DNA of 64,000 nt from Acidobacteriota bacterium (GTDB lineage Bacteria; Acidobacteriota; Aminicenantia; Aminicenantales; Saccharicenantaceae). The translations under genes and the position numbers were made by a program. This document shows positions 14,399-25,132 of the stretch, piece by piece. The notes under the pieces are model-generated. The model was given only the letters and a program-made list of their open reading frames with translations. It did not search any database and was not told the DNA's origin. Positions within the stretch are counted from its first letter, which is position 1. Each line of letters begins with the position of its first letter. The stretch covers positions 1 through 64,000 of the forward strand of contig JBDKSB010000006.1 in the NCBI GenBank assembly GCA_039683095.1, written 5' to 3'.

Positions 14399-16849
14399 CT
14401 AGTGTTCTTCGGTCGCCTTGTCGCTCGAATAATAATCGAAGACGCGAAGGTGGTCGGCCAGCGTGCAGTAGCGCGACGGCTCGGTGCCGGGAAAGAAGAC
14501 CTCGCGGAACGGATACCTGCAGGCCGGCGTCGCCAGCAGGCCCGTCTTCTTGTCGATCTCGACGAAGACCAGGTTCGGCGGCACCTCGAAATCAGGCGGC
14601 GCGAAATCCTCGATCCCCTCGTCCCGGGCTTTCTTGCGGGCGTCCTGGACGACCCGGGAGAAGAAGTCCTGCCAGATGGGCAGGGCCGCGGCCGCACCGG
14701 TCTGCTTCTCGCCGAGCGGGATGGGCTTGTCGTGGCCGACCCAGACGCCGGCGCACAGGTCGGGCGAAAAGCCGATGAACCAGGCGTCGGAATAATCGTC
14801 GGTCGTCCCGGTCTTGCCGGCCAGCGGCCAGTTCAGGACGCTGACCGCACCGGCCGTGCCGCCCTCCGACTCGACGACGCCGCGCATGAGATAGGTCATC
14901 ATGTAGGCGGTCTGCGGCGGGACGACCTCCTGCGATTCGACCCGGGCCTCCTCCAGGACGTTGCCGTCCTTGTCCTCGACCCTGGTGATGAAATACGGCG
15001 TGTAGCGGACGCCCTTGTCCGGGAAGGTCGAGAAGGCCGAGACCATCTCGAGCAGGGTGATCTCGAAGGTCCCCAGGCTGAGCGACAGGTACGGATAGAC
15101 CGGCGAGGTGATGCCGAAGCGCCGGCAATAATCGACCCCGACCTGGGGCGAGATGTTGTCGAGCAGGGTGGCCGTGACGACGTTGCGGGACTGCTCGAGG
15201 CCGGTCCGGAGCGTGATCGCGCCCTTGTACTGCCGGTCGTAGTTCTTGGGCGACCAGGGCTCGTTGTTCCAGCGGTCGATGAACGTCACCGGCTCGTCCT
15301 TGATGACGCTGGCCGGGGTGAAGCCGTGTTCCAGGGCCGCCGTGTAAAGCAGGGGCTTGATGACCGAGCCGGTCTGGCGCGGCGCCTGGACGGCCCGGTC
15401 GAACTGGCTGTCGCGGAAGGCGTAGCCCCCGACCAGGGCCCTGATCTGGCCGGTCCGCGGATCGATGGCCACGAAGGCGCCGTTGCGGACGGGCTTCTGC
15501 GTCAGCGAGACCACGGCCTCGTTCGCCGCGGCGTCGAAGGACAGGACGTTCACCTGGATGACGTCGCCCTTCCTGATGATGGCGTCCAGGCGGCCGGCCT
15601 TGGTCCAGCCGATGTCCTTGGAGGTCATCCGGCCCAGGGAGTTCTTGAGGCGGACCGTGGCCTCGGTCCGGGAGGCGGCCAGGACGATGGCGTCGTAGGC
15701 GTCTCCCGGCTCGACGGCCTGGTTCTCCCAGGTCAGGAGCCACTGTTCGTCCAGGGGGGCCTTGGGCGAGGCGACCAGGTCCTTGACGGCCTCGGGACCG
15801 GCCGAAAGGAGGTTCGGCTTGTCGGCGCGCCAGCCCTTCAGGCCGTTCTCCGTCCGGCGCAGGCCCGACCGGAGCGCCAGCTCGGCGTAGCGCTGCAGGA
15901 CCGGGTCGAGGGTCGTATAGACCTTGAGCCCGTCCCGGTAGAGGCCGTCGTAGCCGTAGGACTTCTCGAGATAGCGCCGGACCTCCTCGAAGAAATAGGC
16001 GCCGAACTCGGAGCTTGTCCGCCGGAACGGCAGGACGACCATCGGCCTGGCCTTGGCGGCTTCGCCCTCGGCCCGGCTCAGGTAGCCCTCGGCGACCATC
16101 CGGTTGAGGACGTGGTTGCGGCGGGCGAGCGTGCCGCTCTTGTTCGAGTACGGGGAATAGACGGCCGGGCCCCGGAAGATCCCGGCGATCATGGCCGCTT
16201 CCTCCAGGTCGAGGGCGGACACGTCCTTGCCGAAGAAAAGGCTGGCCGCGGCCTGGACGCCGTAAGCGCCGTGCCCGAGGAAGAAATGATTGCAGTACAG
16301 CTCGAGGATCTTGTCCTTGGAATAGAGCTTCTCGATCTGGCGGGACAGGTAGAGCTCCTTGAGCTTGCGCCGCAGGCTGACCTCGCGGTGGAGGAAGAGC
16401 GACCGGGCCAGCTGCTGGGTGATCGTGCTGCCGCCCTCGGGCCGCCGGCCGCTCAGGACCTTGAACACGTCGTTCCAGACGGCCCGGATGATGCCGCGGA
16501 TGGCCACGCCGCCGTGGTGGAAGAAGGTCGGGTCCTCCGTGGCCACGATGGCGTTGACCAGGTTCCGGGGCAGGCGGTCGTAGGCGACCTCGACCCGCCG
16601 CTCCTCGGCGAACTCCTTGACCGGCTTCCCGTCGGCCGCGTAGACCGTGGTGATGAGCTTCGGCCGGAAGCTCTCGATGTCGGCGACGTTCGGCAGGTTG
16701 TCCCTGATCGCGACGTAGGACCCGGCCAGGGCGCCCAGCCCGAGGGCCAGGCCGGCCAGGAGGAGGATGAGCACGACGCGCAGGACCGTGCCCTTCTTGA
16801 ATTTCATGATCTTTATCTTCAAGCCGGGGATGTTCATGGCCGCCTTCAT
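14399..16849 (-). CDS. mrcA: Penicillin-binding protein 1A (bifunctional transglycosylase/transpeptidase)
   Basis: This 816-codon frame encodes a class A PBP that polymerises and cross-links peptidoglycan outside the inner membrane. After a membrane anchor it has the GT51 domain with ATEDPTFFHHGG and RRPEGGSTITQQLARSLFL. The transpeptidase domain has the SxxK box in TGSVIKP, an SRN box and the KTGTTDDYSDAWF box. The frame opens at 16849, but a promoter at 16853-16881 would start transcription almost on that ATG. Translation therefore more likely begins at the ATG at 16837 or 16807 (MKFKKGT, just before the anchor). The length is normal. It converges with the FecR-domain gene. Confidence 0.94.
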   Translation of the reverse strand: MKAAMNIPGLKIKIMKFKKGTVLRVVLILLLAGLALGLGALAGSYVAIRDNLPNVADIESFRPKLITTVYAADGKPVKEFAEERRVEVAYDRLPRNLVNAIVATEDPTFFHHGGVAIRGIIRAVWNDVFKVLSGRRPEGGSTITQQLARSLFLHREVSLRRKLKELYLSRQIEKLYSKDKILELYCNHFFLGHGAYGVQAAASLFFGKDVSALDLEEAAMIAGIFRGPAVYSPYSNKSGTLARRNHVLNRMVAEGYLSRAEGEAAKARPMVVLPFRRTSSEFGAYFFEEVRRYLEKSYGYDGLYRDGLKVYTTLDPVLQRYAELALRSGLRRTENGLKGWRADKPNLLSAGPEAVKDLVASPKAPLDEQWLLTWENQAVEPGDAYDAIVLAASRTEATVRLKNSLGRMTSKDIGWTKAGRLDAIIRKGDVIQVNVLSFDAAANEAVVSLTQKPVRNGAFVAIDPRTGQIRALVGGYAFRDSQFDRAVQAPRQTGSVIKPLLYTAALEHGFTPASVIKDEPVTFIDRWNNEPWSPKNYDRQYKGAITLRTGLEQSRNVVTATLLDNISPQVGVDYCRRFGITSPVYPYLSLSLGTFEITLLEMVSAFSTFPDKGVRYTPYFITRVEDKDGNVLEEARVESQEVVPPQTAYMMTYLMRGVVESEGGTAGAVSVLNWPLAGKTGTTDDYSDAWFIGFSPDLCAGVWVGHDKPIPLGEKQTGAAAALPIWQDFFSRVVQDARKKARDEGIEDFAPPDFEVPPNLVFVEIDKKTGLLATPACRYPFREVFFPGTEPSRYCTLADHLRVFDYYSSDKATEEH

Positions 16850-16852
16850 GCC

Positions 16853-16881
16853 ATCATAGCAAAACGGCCCCGGCTTGACAA
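16853..16881 (-). promoter_or_regulatory. Sigma-70 promoter of the PBP1A gene
   Basis: On the minus strand TTGTCA (16876-16881) is followed after 17 bases by TATGAT (16853-16858). Each hexamer matches consensus at five of six positions. It lies between the thymidylate kinase stop and the PBP1A start. Confidence 0.65.
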
Positions 16882-16895
16882 AGGGACGGGGCCCG

Positions 16896-17510
16896 TCAGA
16901 GCAGGGATTCGACCTCGGCCCAGATGGCCCGTCCGATGGCCCTGGCGTCGCCCCGGCCGTCGACGTGGACGATGCGCGGGCCGGCGAAGCCGCGGAACAG
17001 GCGGGCGACGCGGACGAGGTAGTCCTCGCGCTCGAACAGCTCGTCCCGGGTCCTCCGGCCGGCGATCCGGGCCAGGCCGGCGGCGGCGTCGACGTCGAGG
17101 ATAACGACCAGGTCAGGGGGGATGGCGAAGGATTCGTTCAGCCGGCGGATGCGGTCCGGGTCGAGGCCCTTGGCCCCCTGGTAGGCGATGGTCGAGATAT
17201 AGTACCGGTCGAGGACGACATCCTTGCCGGCGGCCAGGGCCGGCCCGAGGTTCTTCGAGACGTTCTCGCGGCGGTCCCTGACGAAAAGATCGAGCTCTTC
17301 CCGGGGAGTCAGGGAATCGGCCCGGAGGGCCTGCCGCCGGATCTCCCTCCCCCACCGGCCCCGGGTCGGCTCGCGGAAGAAGGCGGCCTTCCGGCCCCGG
17401 CGGCGGAGGCGCCGGAGCAGGCGGCGGGCCTGGGTCGTCTTGCCGGATCCGTCGATCCCTTCGAAGACGATGAACAGGCCGCGGCGTTCGGGATGCATGG
17501 CGAGGGTCAT
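16896..17510 (-). CDS. tmk: Thymidylate kinase
   Basis: The 204-residue enzyme phosphorylates dTMP to dTDP. It has the P-loop EGIDGSGKTT near the N-terminus, the DR(Y/H) motif in DVVLDRYYISTIAYQG, and the LID-type arginine-rich region after DLVVILDVD. The length is typical. The frame remains open upstream to 17573, but the conserved core begins at FIVFEGIDG, so an ATG at 17510 or 17498 is the likely start. No strong ribosome site distinguishes them. It is followed on the same strand by the PBP1A gene, which has its own promoter. Confidence 0.92.
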   Translation of the reverse strand: MTLAMHPERRGLFIVFEGIDGSGKTTQARRLLRRLRRRGRKAAFFREPTRGRWGREIRRQALRADSLTPREELDLFVRDRRENVSKNLGPALAAGKDVVLDRYYISTIAYQGAKGLDPDRIRRLNESFAIPPDLVVILDVDAAAGLARIAGRRTRDELFEREDYLVRVARLFRGFAGPRIVHVDGRGDARAIGRAIWAEVESLL

Positions 17511-17615
17511 AATAATCCGGACGGGCGCCGAAGGCAACGAAAAACGCGGGTCGCCCCCGCCGGGCCGACGCAACGGTCCCCCGGGGCCGGGCGTTTTATA
17601 CCCTCCGAGGGCAAA

Positions 17616-17644
17616 TTGATAATTCGCGCCCGATATGCTATTTT
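17616..17644 (+). promoter_or_regulatory. Sigma-70 promoter of the HtrA gene
   Basis: TTGATA (17616-17621) and TATTTT (17639-17644) are 17 bases apart. Transcription would start near 17651, leaving a short leader with GGAGG at 17661-17665. Confidence 0.6.
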
Positions 17645-17673
17645 TTAAAGGTCACCGAACGGAGGATTTCAGC

Positions 17674-19191
<1,518 letters not shown>

Positions 19192-19235
19192 GGCCGGCCG
19201 AACGGCCGGCGGCCCGGGCGGCGGGCGCCGCCCGG

Positions 19236-20210
19236 CTAGCCCGAGAAGTGCTCGAAGCCCCCGGCCCGGAGGAGCTTCCTCCGGCCGCGGGCGTCGACGA
19301 GATAGGCCCTCCGGCCCGGCGTGACGCGGCCGATCCGGGTCAGCCGGAAGCGCCGGGCCAGGGCCTCGACGGCGGCCAGCCTGGCCGGCCGGACCGTGAA
19401 CAACAGCTCGAAATCCTCTCCCCCGTCGAGCGCCAGGGCCAGCGGGTCGAGGGCGAAGCGCTCCAGCGCCGGCGAGATGGGGACGCAGCCCGCCTCGATC
19501 TCGGCCCCGACGCCGCTTTCCTCGCAGATGTGAGCCAGGTCCACCGACAGCCCGTCGGACAGGTCGATCATGGCCGAGGCCAGTCTGCGGCCGGCCAGCA
19601 GGGCGCCCAGCTCCAGGCGCGGGACCGGGTCGAGGAAGGCTTCGACCAGCGGCCGGACGGGTTTGGCCACGCCCCGGCTGCCGCCCTTCTCGATCAGCCG
19701 CAGGCCGCCCGCGGCGTCGCCGAGGGTGCCCGAGACGAAGATCGCGTCGCCCGGCCTGGCCCCGGCCCTCCGGACGGGCTGACGGACCTCGCCGGTCACG
19801 GTGACGGAGATCATGACCTTGGCGGCCTGGGACAGGTCTCCCCCGACCAGGGCCACCCCCGCCTCCCGGGCCGCGCTCCGGAGACCGTCCATGAACTGCC
19901 GGAGCCAGGCGGCCTCGACGTCGCCGGGCAGGGCCAGCCCGACGAGCGCGTGCCGGGGCCGTCCGCCCATGGCGGCGATGTCGCTGAGGTTGACGTTGAG
20001 GGCCTTGCGGCCGAGGAGCCGTGGCGGGTGGTCGGGCAGGAGGAAGTCCTCGTCCTCGACCAGGATGTCGGTCGTGAGCAGGAGCCGCGCCGGCCCGCGG
20101 ACCAGGGCCGCGTCGTCGCCGATGCCGAGCAGCACGTCGGCCCGCTTCTCGCCGAAGGCCCGGCGGATGCGTTCGATGACCGCGCGCTCGCCGAGGTGCT
20201 TTAGCCGCAT
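19236..20210 (-). CDS. thiL: Thiamine-monophosphate kinase
   Basis: The 324-residue enzyme makes thiamine diphosphate from thiamine monophosphate. Recognisable features are GIGDDAALV near the N-terminus, the LLTTDILVEDEDF segment, KALNVNLSDIAAMGG, LVGGDLS and IDLSDGLSVDLAHI. All are typical of ThiL in the PurM/AIR-synthase fold. The frame extends upstream into an Arg-rich stretch overlapping lon, but the ATG at 20210 has GGAAGAGG before it and yields the normal N-terminus MRLKHLGE. It follows lon by 25 bases and is probably the last gene of the operon. Confidence 0.94.
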   Translation of the reverse strand: MRLKHLGERAVIERIRRAFGEKRADVLLGIGDDAALVRGPARLLLTTDILVEDEDFLLPDHPPRLLGRKALNVNLSDIAAMGGRPRHALVGLALPGDVEAAWLRQFMDGLRSAAREAGVALVGGDLSQAAKVMISVTVTGEVRQPVRRAGARPGDAIFVSGTLGDAAGGLRLIEKGGSRGVAKPVRPLVEAFLDPVPRLELGALLAGRRLASAMIDLSDGLSVDLAHICEESGVGAEIEAGCVPISPALERFALDPLALALDGGEDFELLFTVRPARLAAVEALARRFRLTRIGRVTPGRRAYLVDARGRRKLLRAGGFEHFSG

Positions 20211-20235
20211 CGCCTCTTCCCGCGGCCGGACCGGA

Positions 20236-22692
20236 TCAGGCTTTCGCCTTTCTCGTCCCGGCCTTCTTCGCGCCCCTCTTCTTCCCCCGGCCCCGCGGCG
20301 CCGGGCCGAGCGGCCCGGCCAGGGCCTCCTTGAAGACCTCCCTAACGTCCTCGACATAGACGAAGCGGATGTCGCGGATGACCTTCTTCGGGATCTCGTA
20401 GAGGTCCTTCTTGTTCTCCGCCGGCATGATCATCGTCTTGACCCCGGCGCGCTGGGCGGCCAGGACCTTTTCCTTGATGCCGCCGACGGGCAGGACGTTG
20501 CCCCGCAGGGTGATCTCCCCGGTCATGGCCACGTCCCACTTGACCTTGACGTTCGTGCAGACGGACAGGAAGGCCGTGGCGATCGTGACGCCGGCCGAAG
20601 GCCCGTCCTTGGGGATGGCCCCCTCGGGGAAATGGATGTGGAAGTCGTTCTGGGAGAAGATCCTGCTGTCGATGCCGAAGTCCGCGGCGTGGGCCCGGGA
20701 GTAGCTCAGGGCGGCCTGGGCCGACTCCTTCATGACGTCGCCCAGGGAGCCGGTCAGCTGCAGGCTGCCCTTGCCTGGCATCTTGGTCGCCTCGACGAAG
20801 AGTATCTCCCCGCCGACGGCCGTCCAGGCGACGCCGGTGGCGATGCCGACCTGGTCCTTCTTGAGCAGCTGGTCCTTGAAGACCTTCGGCGGGCCGAGGA
20901 GGCGTTCGACCGACTGGGCCGTGATCACGGTCCGGCCCTTCTTGCCCTCGGCGACCTTGCGGGCCACCTTGCGGCAGACCGAGGCGAGCTCGCGCTCGAG
21001 GTTGCGGACTCCGGCCTCCCGCGTGTAGAGGGAAATGATCTTCTTGACCGCCCCGCCGCTGAAATCGATGAGCTTGGGGCTCAGGGCGTTCTCGGCGATC
21101 TGCTTGGGGATGAGGTGCCGCACGGCGATCTGGAGCTTCTCCTCCTCCGTGTAGCCCGGCAGCTCCAGCACCTCCATGCGGTCGCGGAAGGCAGGCTGGA
21201 TGGGGTCGAGGAGGTTGGCCGTGGTGATGAACATGACCTTCGACAGGTCGTACGGCACGCCGAGGTAGTGGTCGCGGAACTGGTTGTTCTGCTCGGGGTC
21301 GAGGACCTCGAGCAGGGCCGACGAGGGGTCGCCGCGGAAATCGGCCCCGATCTTGTCGACCTCGTCCATCATGAAGACGGGGTTCTCCGTGCCGGCCCGG
21401 CGGATGCTCTGGATGATGCGGCCGGGCATGGCCCCGACGTAGGTCCGGCGGTGGCCGCGGACCTCGGCCTCGTCGTGGACGCCGCCGAGGGAGATGCGGA
21501 CGAACTTGCGGCCCAGGGCCCGGGCGATGGACTTGCCGAGCGAGGTCTTGCCCACGCCCGGCGGCCCGACGAAGCAGAGGATCGGGCCCTTGATCGTCCG
21601 GGACAGCTTGCGGACGCCGAGGTACTCGAGGATGCGCTCCTTGACCTTCTCCAGGCCGTAGTGGTCATCGTCGAGGATGCGCTTGGCCTTGGCCAGGTCG
21701 ATGGTGTCCGTGGTCGTCTTGTTCCAGGGCAGCATGAACATCCAGTCGAGGTAGTTGCGGACGACCGAGGTCTCGGCCGATTCCGGGTGCATCTGGCCCA
21801 GGCGGGTGATCTGCTTCTCGATCTCCTCCTTGACCTCGTCGGAGACCCGGATCTTGCGCAGCTTCTCCTGGTAGATCCGGACCTCCTCCTGGGTCTCGTT
21901 GCCCTCGCCGAGCTCCTTCTGGATGGCCTTCATCTGCTGGCGCAGGAAGTACTGCTTCTGGAGCTTGTCCATCTCGCCCTTGGCCTCGGTCGAGATCTTC
22001 GACTGGACGTCGAGGAGCTCGAGCTCGCGGGTCAGGAGCTCGTAGACCTTCTTGAGACGCTGGACGGGGTCGCCGATCTCGAGGATGGCCTGGGCCTCCT
22101 CGACCTTGAGCTCGAGGTTCGAGGCCGTCAGGTCGGCCAGGCGGCCCGGCTCATCGACGTTCGAGGCGATGATCAGGACCTCGGGCGGCAGGCTCTTGCC
22201 GAGCGAGGCGGCCCGCTCTAGGCCGGAGCGGACGTTGCGGATGAGGGCCTCGCTCTCGAGGCTCTTCTCGGGCTTCTCCGGCTCCTCGAGGACCTTGACC
22301 TCGGCGACCACGTGGGCGCCCTCCTCCTCGAAGGTCTGGACGCGGGCCCGGACGAGGCCCTGGGCCAGGATGCGCACCCGCCCGTCGGGGAGCTTGAGCA
22401 TGCGCATGATCAGGGCGACCGTGCCGATGTCGTAGACGTCCTCCCGCTTGGGATCCTCGACCTCCATGTCCTTCTGGGTCAGCAGCAGGATCATCCGGTT
22501 GGTCGACAGGGCGGCGTCGATGGCCGCCTTGGATTTCTCGCGCCCGACGAAGAGCGGGGCGATCATGTAGGGGAAGATGACGACGTCCCGGAGCAGCAGG
22601 ACCGGGAGCTTGGCCGGCACCTGGAGCTTCTGGCTCTGCTCGTCCAGGATGCCGCCGATCTCGTCGCCGTTCTTTTCTTCAATGCTGGCCAT
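20236..22692 (-). CDS. lon: ATP-dependent protease Lon
   Basis: The 818-residue cytoplasmic protease has the LAN substrate-binding domain (about 25-220), a coiled helical middle, the AAA+ module with Walker [10 protein letters not shown] and Walker [11 protein letters not shown], and the C-terminal protease domain. The catalytic serine is S699 in GPSAGVT and the lysine is K740 in GGIKEKV. Lon degrades damaged and selected regulatory proteins. The last 25 residues are a basic Lys/Arg/Ala tail, longer than usual. The gene lies 16 bases after hsp20 and has TTGGAG upstream of its ATG, consistent with a protein quality-control operon. Confidence 0.97.
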   Translation of the reverse strand: MASIEEKNGDEIGGILDEQSQKLQVPAKLPVLLLRDVVIFPYMIAPLFVGREKSKAAIDAALSTNRMILLLTQKDMEVEDPKREDVYDIGTVALIMRMLKLPDGRVRILAQGLVRARVQTFEEEGAHVVAEVKVLEEPEKPEKSLESEALIRNVRSGLERAASLGKSLPPEVLIIASNVDEPGRLADLTASNLELKVEEAQAILEIGDPVQRLKKVYELLTRELELLDVQSKISTEAKGEMDKLQKQYFLRQQMKAIQKELGEGNETQEEVRIYQEKLRKIRVSDEVKEEIEKQITRLGQMHPESAETSVVRNYLDWMFMLPWNKTTTDTIDLAKAKRILDDDHYGLEKVKERILEYLGVRKLSRTIKGPILCFVGPPGVGKTSLGKSIARALGRKFVRISLGGVHDEAEVRGHRRTYVGAMPGRIIQSIRRAGTENPVFMMDEVDKIGADFRGDPSSALLEVLDPEQNNQFRDHYLGVPYDLSKVMFITTANLLDPIQPAFRDRMEVLELPGYTEEEKLQIAVRHLIPKQIAENALSPKLIDFSGGAVKKIISLYTREAGVRNLERELASVCRKVARKVAEGKKGRTVITAQSVERLLGPPKVFKDQLLKKDQVGIATGVAWTAVGGEILFVEATKMPGKGSLQLTGSLGDVMKESAQAALSYSRAHAADFGIDSRIFSQNDFHIHFPEGAIPKDGPSAGVTIATAFLSVCTNVKVKWDVAMTGEITLRGNVLPVGGIKEKVLAAQRAGVKTMIMPAENKKDLYEIPKKVIRDIRFVYVEDVREVFKEALAGPLGPAPRGRGKKRGAKKAGTRKAKA

Positions 22693-22708
22693 AATATATT
22701 CTCCAATT

Positions 22709-23158
22709 CTAGCCGCCGTTGCGGCGGACCTTTATCTCGACCTCGCGCCGCTCCCGCGGCGGCTTCCTCAGGACGATGGTCAGGACGCCGTCCTCGAGGG
22801 CGGCGGAAGCCTGGTCCCGGTCGACCGCGCCGGGCACGACCACGTCGCGCAGGAAGGCCCCGTACTCGCGCTCCAGGCGCAGGTAGCGGGAGCCGCCGGG
22901 GGCGGCCAGCTCCCGCTTGAAACCGCTGACCTCGAGGCGGCTGGCGAAGAGCAGGACCCGGACATCCGCGCTGTCGACGCCCGGCAGCTCCATCTCGATG
23001 ATGAACTCGGTCCTCGTCTCGTAGATGTCGACGGCCGGGCTGGTCACCTCGCCGGGGGCCGGCAGCCGCGGCTCGCCGGCGCGCCGGGCGATGACCGCTG
23101 CCCGGACGCTCGTCTCCGCTTTGCGGGGGCGGGCAACGGGCTTGATGCGGCGGACCAT
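22709..23158 (-). CDS. Small heat-shock protein (Hsp20/alpha-crystallin family)
   Basis: The 149-residue protein has a basic N-terminal arm and an alpha-crystallin domain at about residues 42-140. It includes VDIYETRTEFIIEMELPGV, the FLRDVVVP segment and a final LEDGVLTIVLRK, the family signature. Such proteins hold unfolding proteins for ATP-dependent chaperones or proteases. It lies 12 bases after nrdR and 16 bases before lon. Co-expression with Lon makes functional sense. No CIRCE or heat-shock promoter was recognised. Confidence 0.92.
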   Translation of the reverse strand: MVRRIKPVARPRKAETSVRAAVIARRAGEPRLPAPGEVTSPAVDIYETRTEFIIEMELPGVDSADVRVLLFASRLEVSGFKRELAAPGGSRYLRLEREYGAFLRDVVVPGAVDRDQASAALEDGVLTIVLRKPPRERREVEIKVRRNGG

Positions 23159-23170
23159 GGCGGACGGGGG

Positions 23171-23626
23171 CTATTTTTCCTTCATGAGGTCCTCGAGCTC
23201 GCGGCGGAACTCGGCGACGTCGCCGAACTCGCGGTAAACCGAGGCGAACCTCACGTAGGCGACCTTGTCCAGGTCCTTGAGACGGTCCATGACCAGCTGG
23301 CCGATCTCGGCCACCCCGATCTCCTTGTCCGGGCGCTCCTGGAGCCGCGATTCGATCTCCTCGACGATCTCCTCGAGCTGGCTGATCTGGATGGGCCGCT
23401 TCTCGCAGGCCTTCATCATCCCCCGCAGGACCTTCTGGGTGTCGAAGGGCTGGCGGGTGCCGTCCTTTTTCACGACCATGTAGGGGATCTCCTCGATCTT
23501 CTCGTAGGTCGTGAACCGGCGCTTGCAGGACAGGCAGGCCCGCCGGCGCCGGATGGATATCCCGGTCTTGCTCTCCCGGGAGTCGATGACCTTGCTTTCG
23601 AGAAAGCCGCAGTAAGGGCACCTCAT
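23171..23626 (-). CDS. nrdR: Transcriptional repressor NrdR
   Basis: The 151-residue repressor senses ATP/dATP and shuts down ribonucleotide reductase genes. It has a zinc ribbon with C3, C6, C31 and C34, then the ATP-cone domain from about residue 49 (VVKKDGTRQPFDTQKVLRGM). The length is exactly typical. The frame is open far upstream, but the ATG at 23626 matches the invariant MRCPYCG start and overlaps the preceding gene's stop (ATGA). No ribonucleotide reductase gene is in the window. Confidence 0.96.
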   Translation of the reverse strand: MRCPYCGFLESKVIDSRESKTGISIRRRRACLSCKRRFTTYEKIEEIPYMVVKKDGTRQPFDTQKVLRGMMKACEKRPIQISQLEEIVEEIESRLQERPDKEIGVAEIGQLVMDRLKDLDKVAYVRFASVYREFGDVAEFRRELEDLMKEK

Positions 23627-24651
23627 TGCGACTCGCTTTCGCCCATCCGCTTGAGCTGGATGACGGTCAGGCCGTCTCGCGCCAATATAGCATAACCCAG
23701 GATGCATGTCACGGCGAGCTGGACGGCGTGGAAGACCAGGGTGATGCCCGCCGCCCGTCCCGCCGGCAGACCCATGAGGAGGGTCATGCCGAGCTTGCTG
23801 AAGTAGTGGAAGCCGCCGACCATGCCGGGCGTGGGGATGGAAGCCCCGACGGCGGTCAGGAAGACAAAGGGGATGACCAGGAAATAGGGCACGTGGATGC
23901 GGTAGGCGAAGAAGAAGACCCAGTAGAAGAGGGTGACCCCCAGCCAGACGGCCAGGGACAGCACGATGTAGAGGGCCAGCTGCCCGCGCGTCCGGAAGAA
24001 CTTGAGCCCGTCGATGAACTCGCGGAGGATCTTGAGCACGGCCGCGCGGGCCTTGTCCGGCAGGGGCCGGAGGACGAAAGCGACGACCTTGAGGGCCCGC
24101 TCGCGGAAGAGGTAAAGGGCCAGGACGAAAGCCAGGATGCCGGCGGCCACGAGCAGGGCCAGGACGCCCAGGACCTTCAGCTGCTGCCCGGCTGCCGCCG
24201 AGATCGGCCAGGACGTGGCGAACAGGGGCCGGCAGACCATGAACAGGCCGAGCAGCAGGCACATCGTGGCCATGTCGAAGAGGCGCTCGACGACGACCGT
24301 GCCGATGGCGAAGCCGGGCCGCAGGCCCTCGCGACGGGCCAGGTACAGCGGCTTGGCCAACTCGCCCAGGCGGCCGGGAAGGAGGAAATTGACCGTGAAG
24401 CCGACGACGTTGCCGGCGACCAGGTTGCGGAAGCGGACGTCGAGCTTCTCCCGGGCCACCAGGATGTGCCAGCGGGCGGCCCTGGTGACGAAGTGGAACG
24501 CCGAGAGGGCGATGGCCAGGAGAAAGAGCGGCACGTTGACGTTGACGATCTGGCCGGGGACGTCCTTCCAGGGGACGCTGCGGCCGAAAAAATAGAGCAG
24601 GATGAGGGTCAGGACGACGACGAGGGCGATCTTCGCGGCGTTCGATCTCAT
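23623..24651 (-). CDS. Flippase-like/lysylphosphatidylglycerol-synthase transmembrane-domain protein
   Basis: The 342-residue integral membrane protein has about eight hydrophobic helices. It carries the family-specific segment VNFLLPGRLGELAKPLYLARR followed by VVVERLFDM, and near the end GGFHYFSKLGM. This domain (UPF0104-like) is found alone or fused to lysyl-transferases and is linked to lipid flipping. The stand-alone form has no known substrate here. The frame opens with GTG at 24672; the ATG at 24651 (MRSNAAKIALVV) begins directly before the first helix and is preferred. It overlaps nrdR by four bases and is the first gene of the nrdR-hsp20-lon-thiL run. Confidence 0.85.
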   Translation of the reverse strand: MRSNAAKIALVVVLTLILLYFFGRSVPWKDVPGQIVNVNVPLFLLAIALSAFHFVTRAARWHILVAREKLDVRFRNLVAGNVVGFTVNFLLPGRLGELAKPLYLARREGLRPGFAIGTVVVERLFDMATMCLLLGLFMVCRPLFATSWPISAAAGQQLKVLGVLALLVAAGILAFVLALYLFRERALKVVAFVLRPLPDKARAAVLKILREFIDGLKFFRTRGQLALYIVLSLAVWLGVTLFYWVFFFAYRIHVPYFLVIPFVFLTAVGASIPTPGMVGGFHYFSKLGMTLLMGLPAGRAAGITLVFHAVQLAVTCILGYAILARDGLTVIQLKRMGESESQ

Positions 24652-24696
24652 TTCGAAGCGCCATCTTACCACGATTGGCCCGGTCCCTCAAACCAG

Positions 24697-24732
24697 GGGA
24701 CGTCCGGTTCTCCTGAATTGGTACGTGTCCCC
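24697..24732. repeat. Degraded REP-like palindrome, copy 3
   Basis: The right arm GGTACGTGTCCCC (24720-24732) is identical to the arm at 4989-5001. The left arm is imperfect, with only GGGGACGTCC recognisable. It sits between the flippase-like gene and tRNA-Gln. Confidence 0.5.
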
Positions 24733-24863
24733 CATTCCCGTCCGCGTCCCGTCGGGAATCGTGCGTTACCCATGTATTGTCACGCGCGTCCCCCGATCCA
24801 CTCTTGCTTTTCCCCCCCATCCCCTTCCGCGGCACCACCTATGCCCTGGTTCCCAGAAAAGGC

Positions 24864-24892
24864 TTGAAATTTGCCCGGGATTTCTTTAAGAT
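24864..24892 (+). promoter_or_regulatory. Sigma-70 promoter of tRNA-Gln
   Basis: TTGAAA (24864-24869) and TAAGAT (24887-24892) are separated by 17 bases. The predicted start lies about six bases before the tRNA. Confidence 0.7.
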
Positions 24893-24904
24893 AGTCGTCC
24901 CTGC

Positions 24905-24978
24905 TGGGAAGTCGTCCAACGGCAGGACTCATGACTCTGGATCATGCAATCAAGGTTCGAATCCTTGCTTCCCAGCCA
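24905..24978 (+). tRNA. tRNA-Gln (CTG)
   Basis: The acceptor stem TGGGAAG pairs with CTTCCCA. The anticodon stem is CATGA/TCATG with loop CTCTGGA, giving anticodon CTG. The T arm is AAGGTTCGAATCCTT. The discriminator is G and CCA is encoded (24976-24978). The last 40 bases recur exactly at 27402-27441. Confidence 0.96.
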
Positions 24979-25132
24979 ACTCCCCTTCTCCCTTTTCTCC
25001 CGAGAATTCAGCGATTTGCGATAAGACCCGACCCTATCTGCGTTTTCAGTCCAGCTCGTCCCAGAAGGTAACGAGGAATAAGCATTTCTGCAAAATCGAT
25101 CTTCCTGCGATCCGCAAGGTCTTAACCTACTT

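Noticed and set aside
14396-17104. A 902-codon plus-strand frame opposite the PBP1A gene.
   Set aside because: It mirrors a clear PBP1A and ends inside thymidylate kinase. It has no recognisable domain and no ribosome site.
19192-19235. GC-rich inverted repeats between the convergent htrA and thiL genes, as a two-way terminator.
   Set aside because: No T-run follows on either strand, and many pairings are possible at this GC content.
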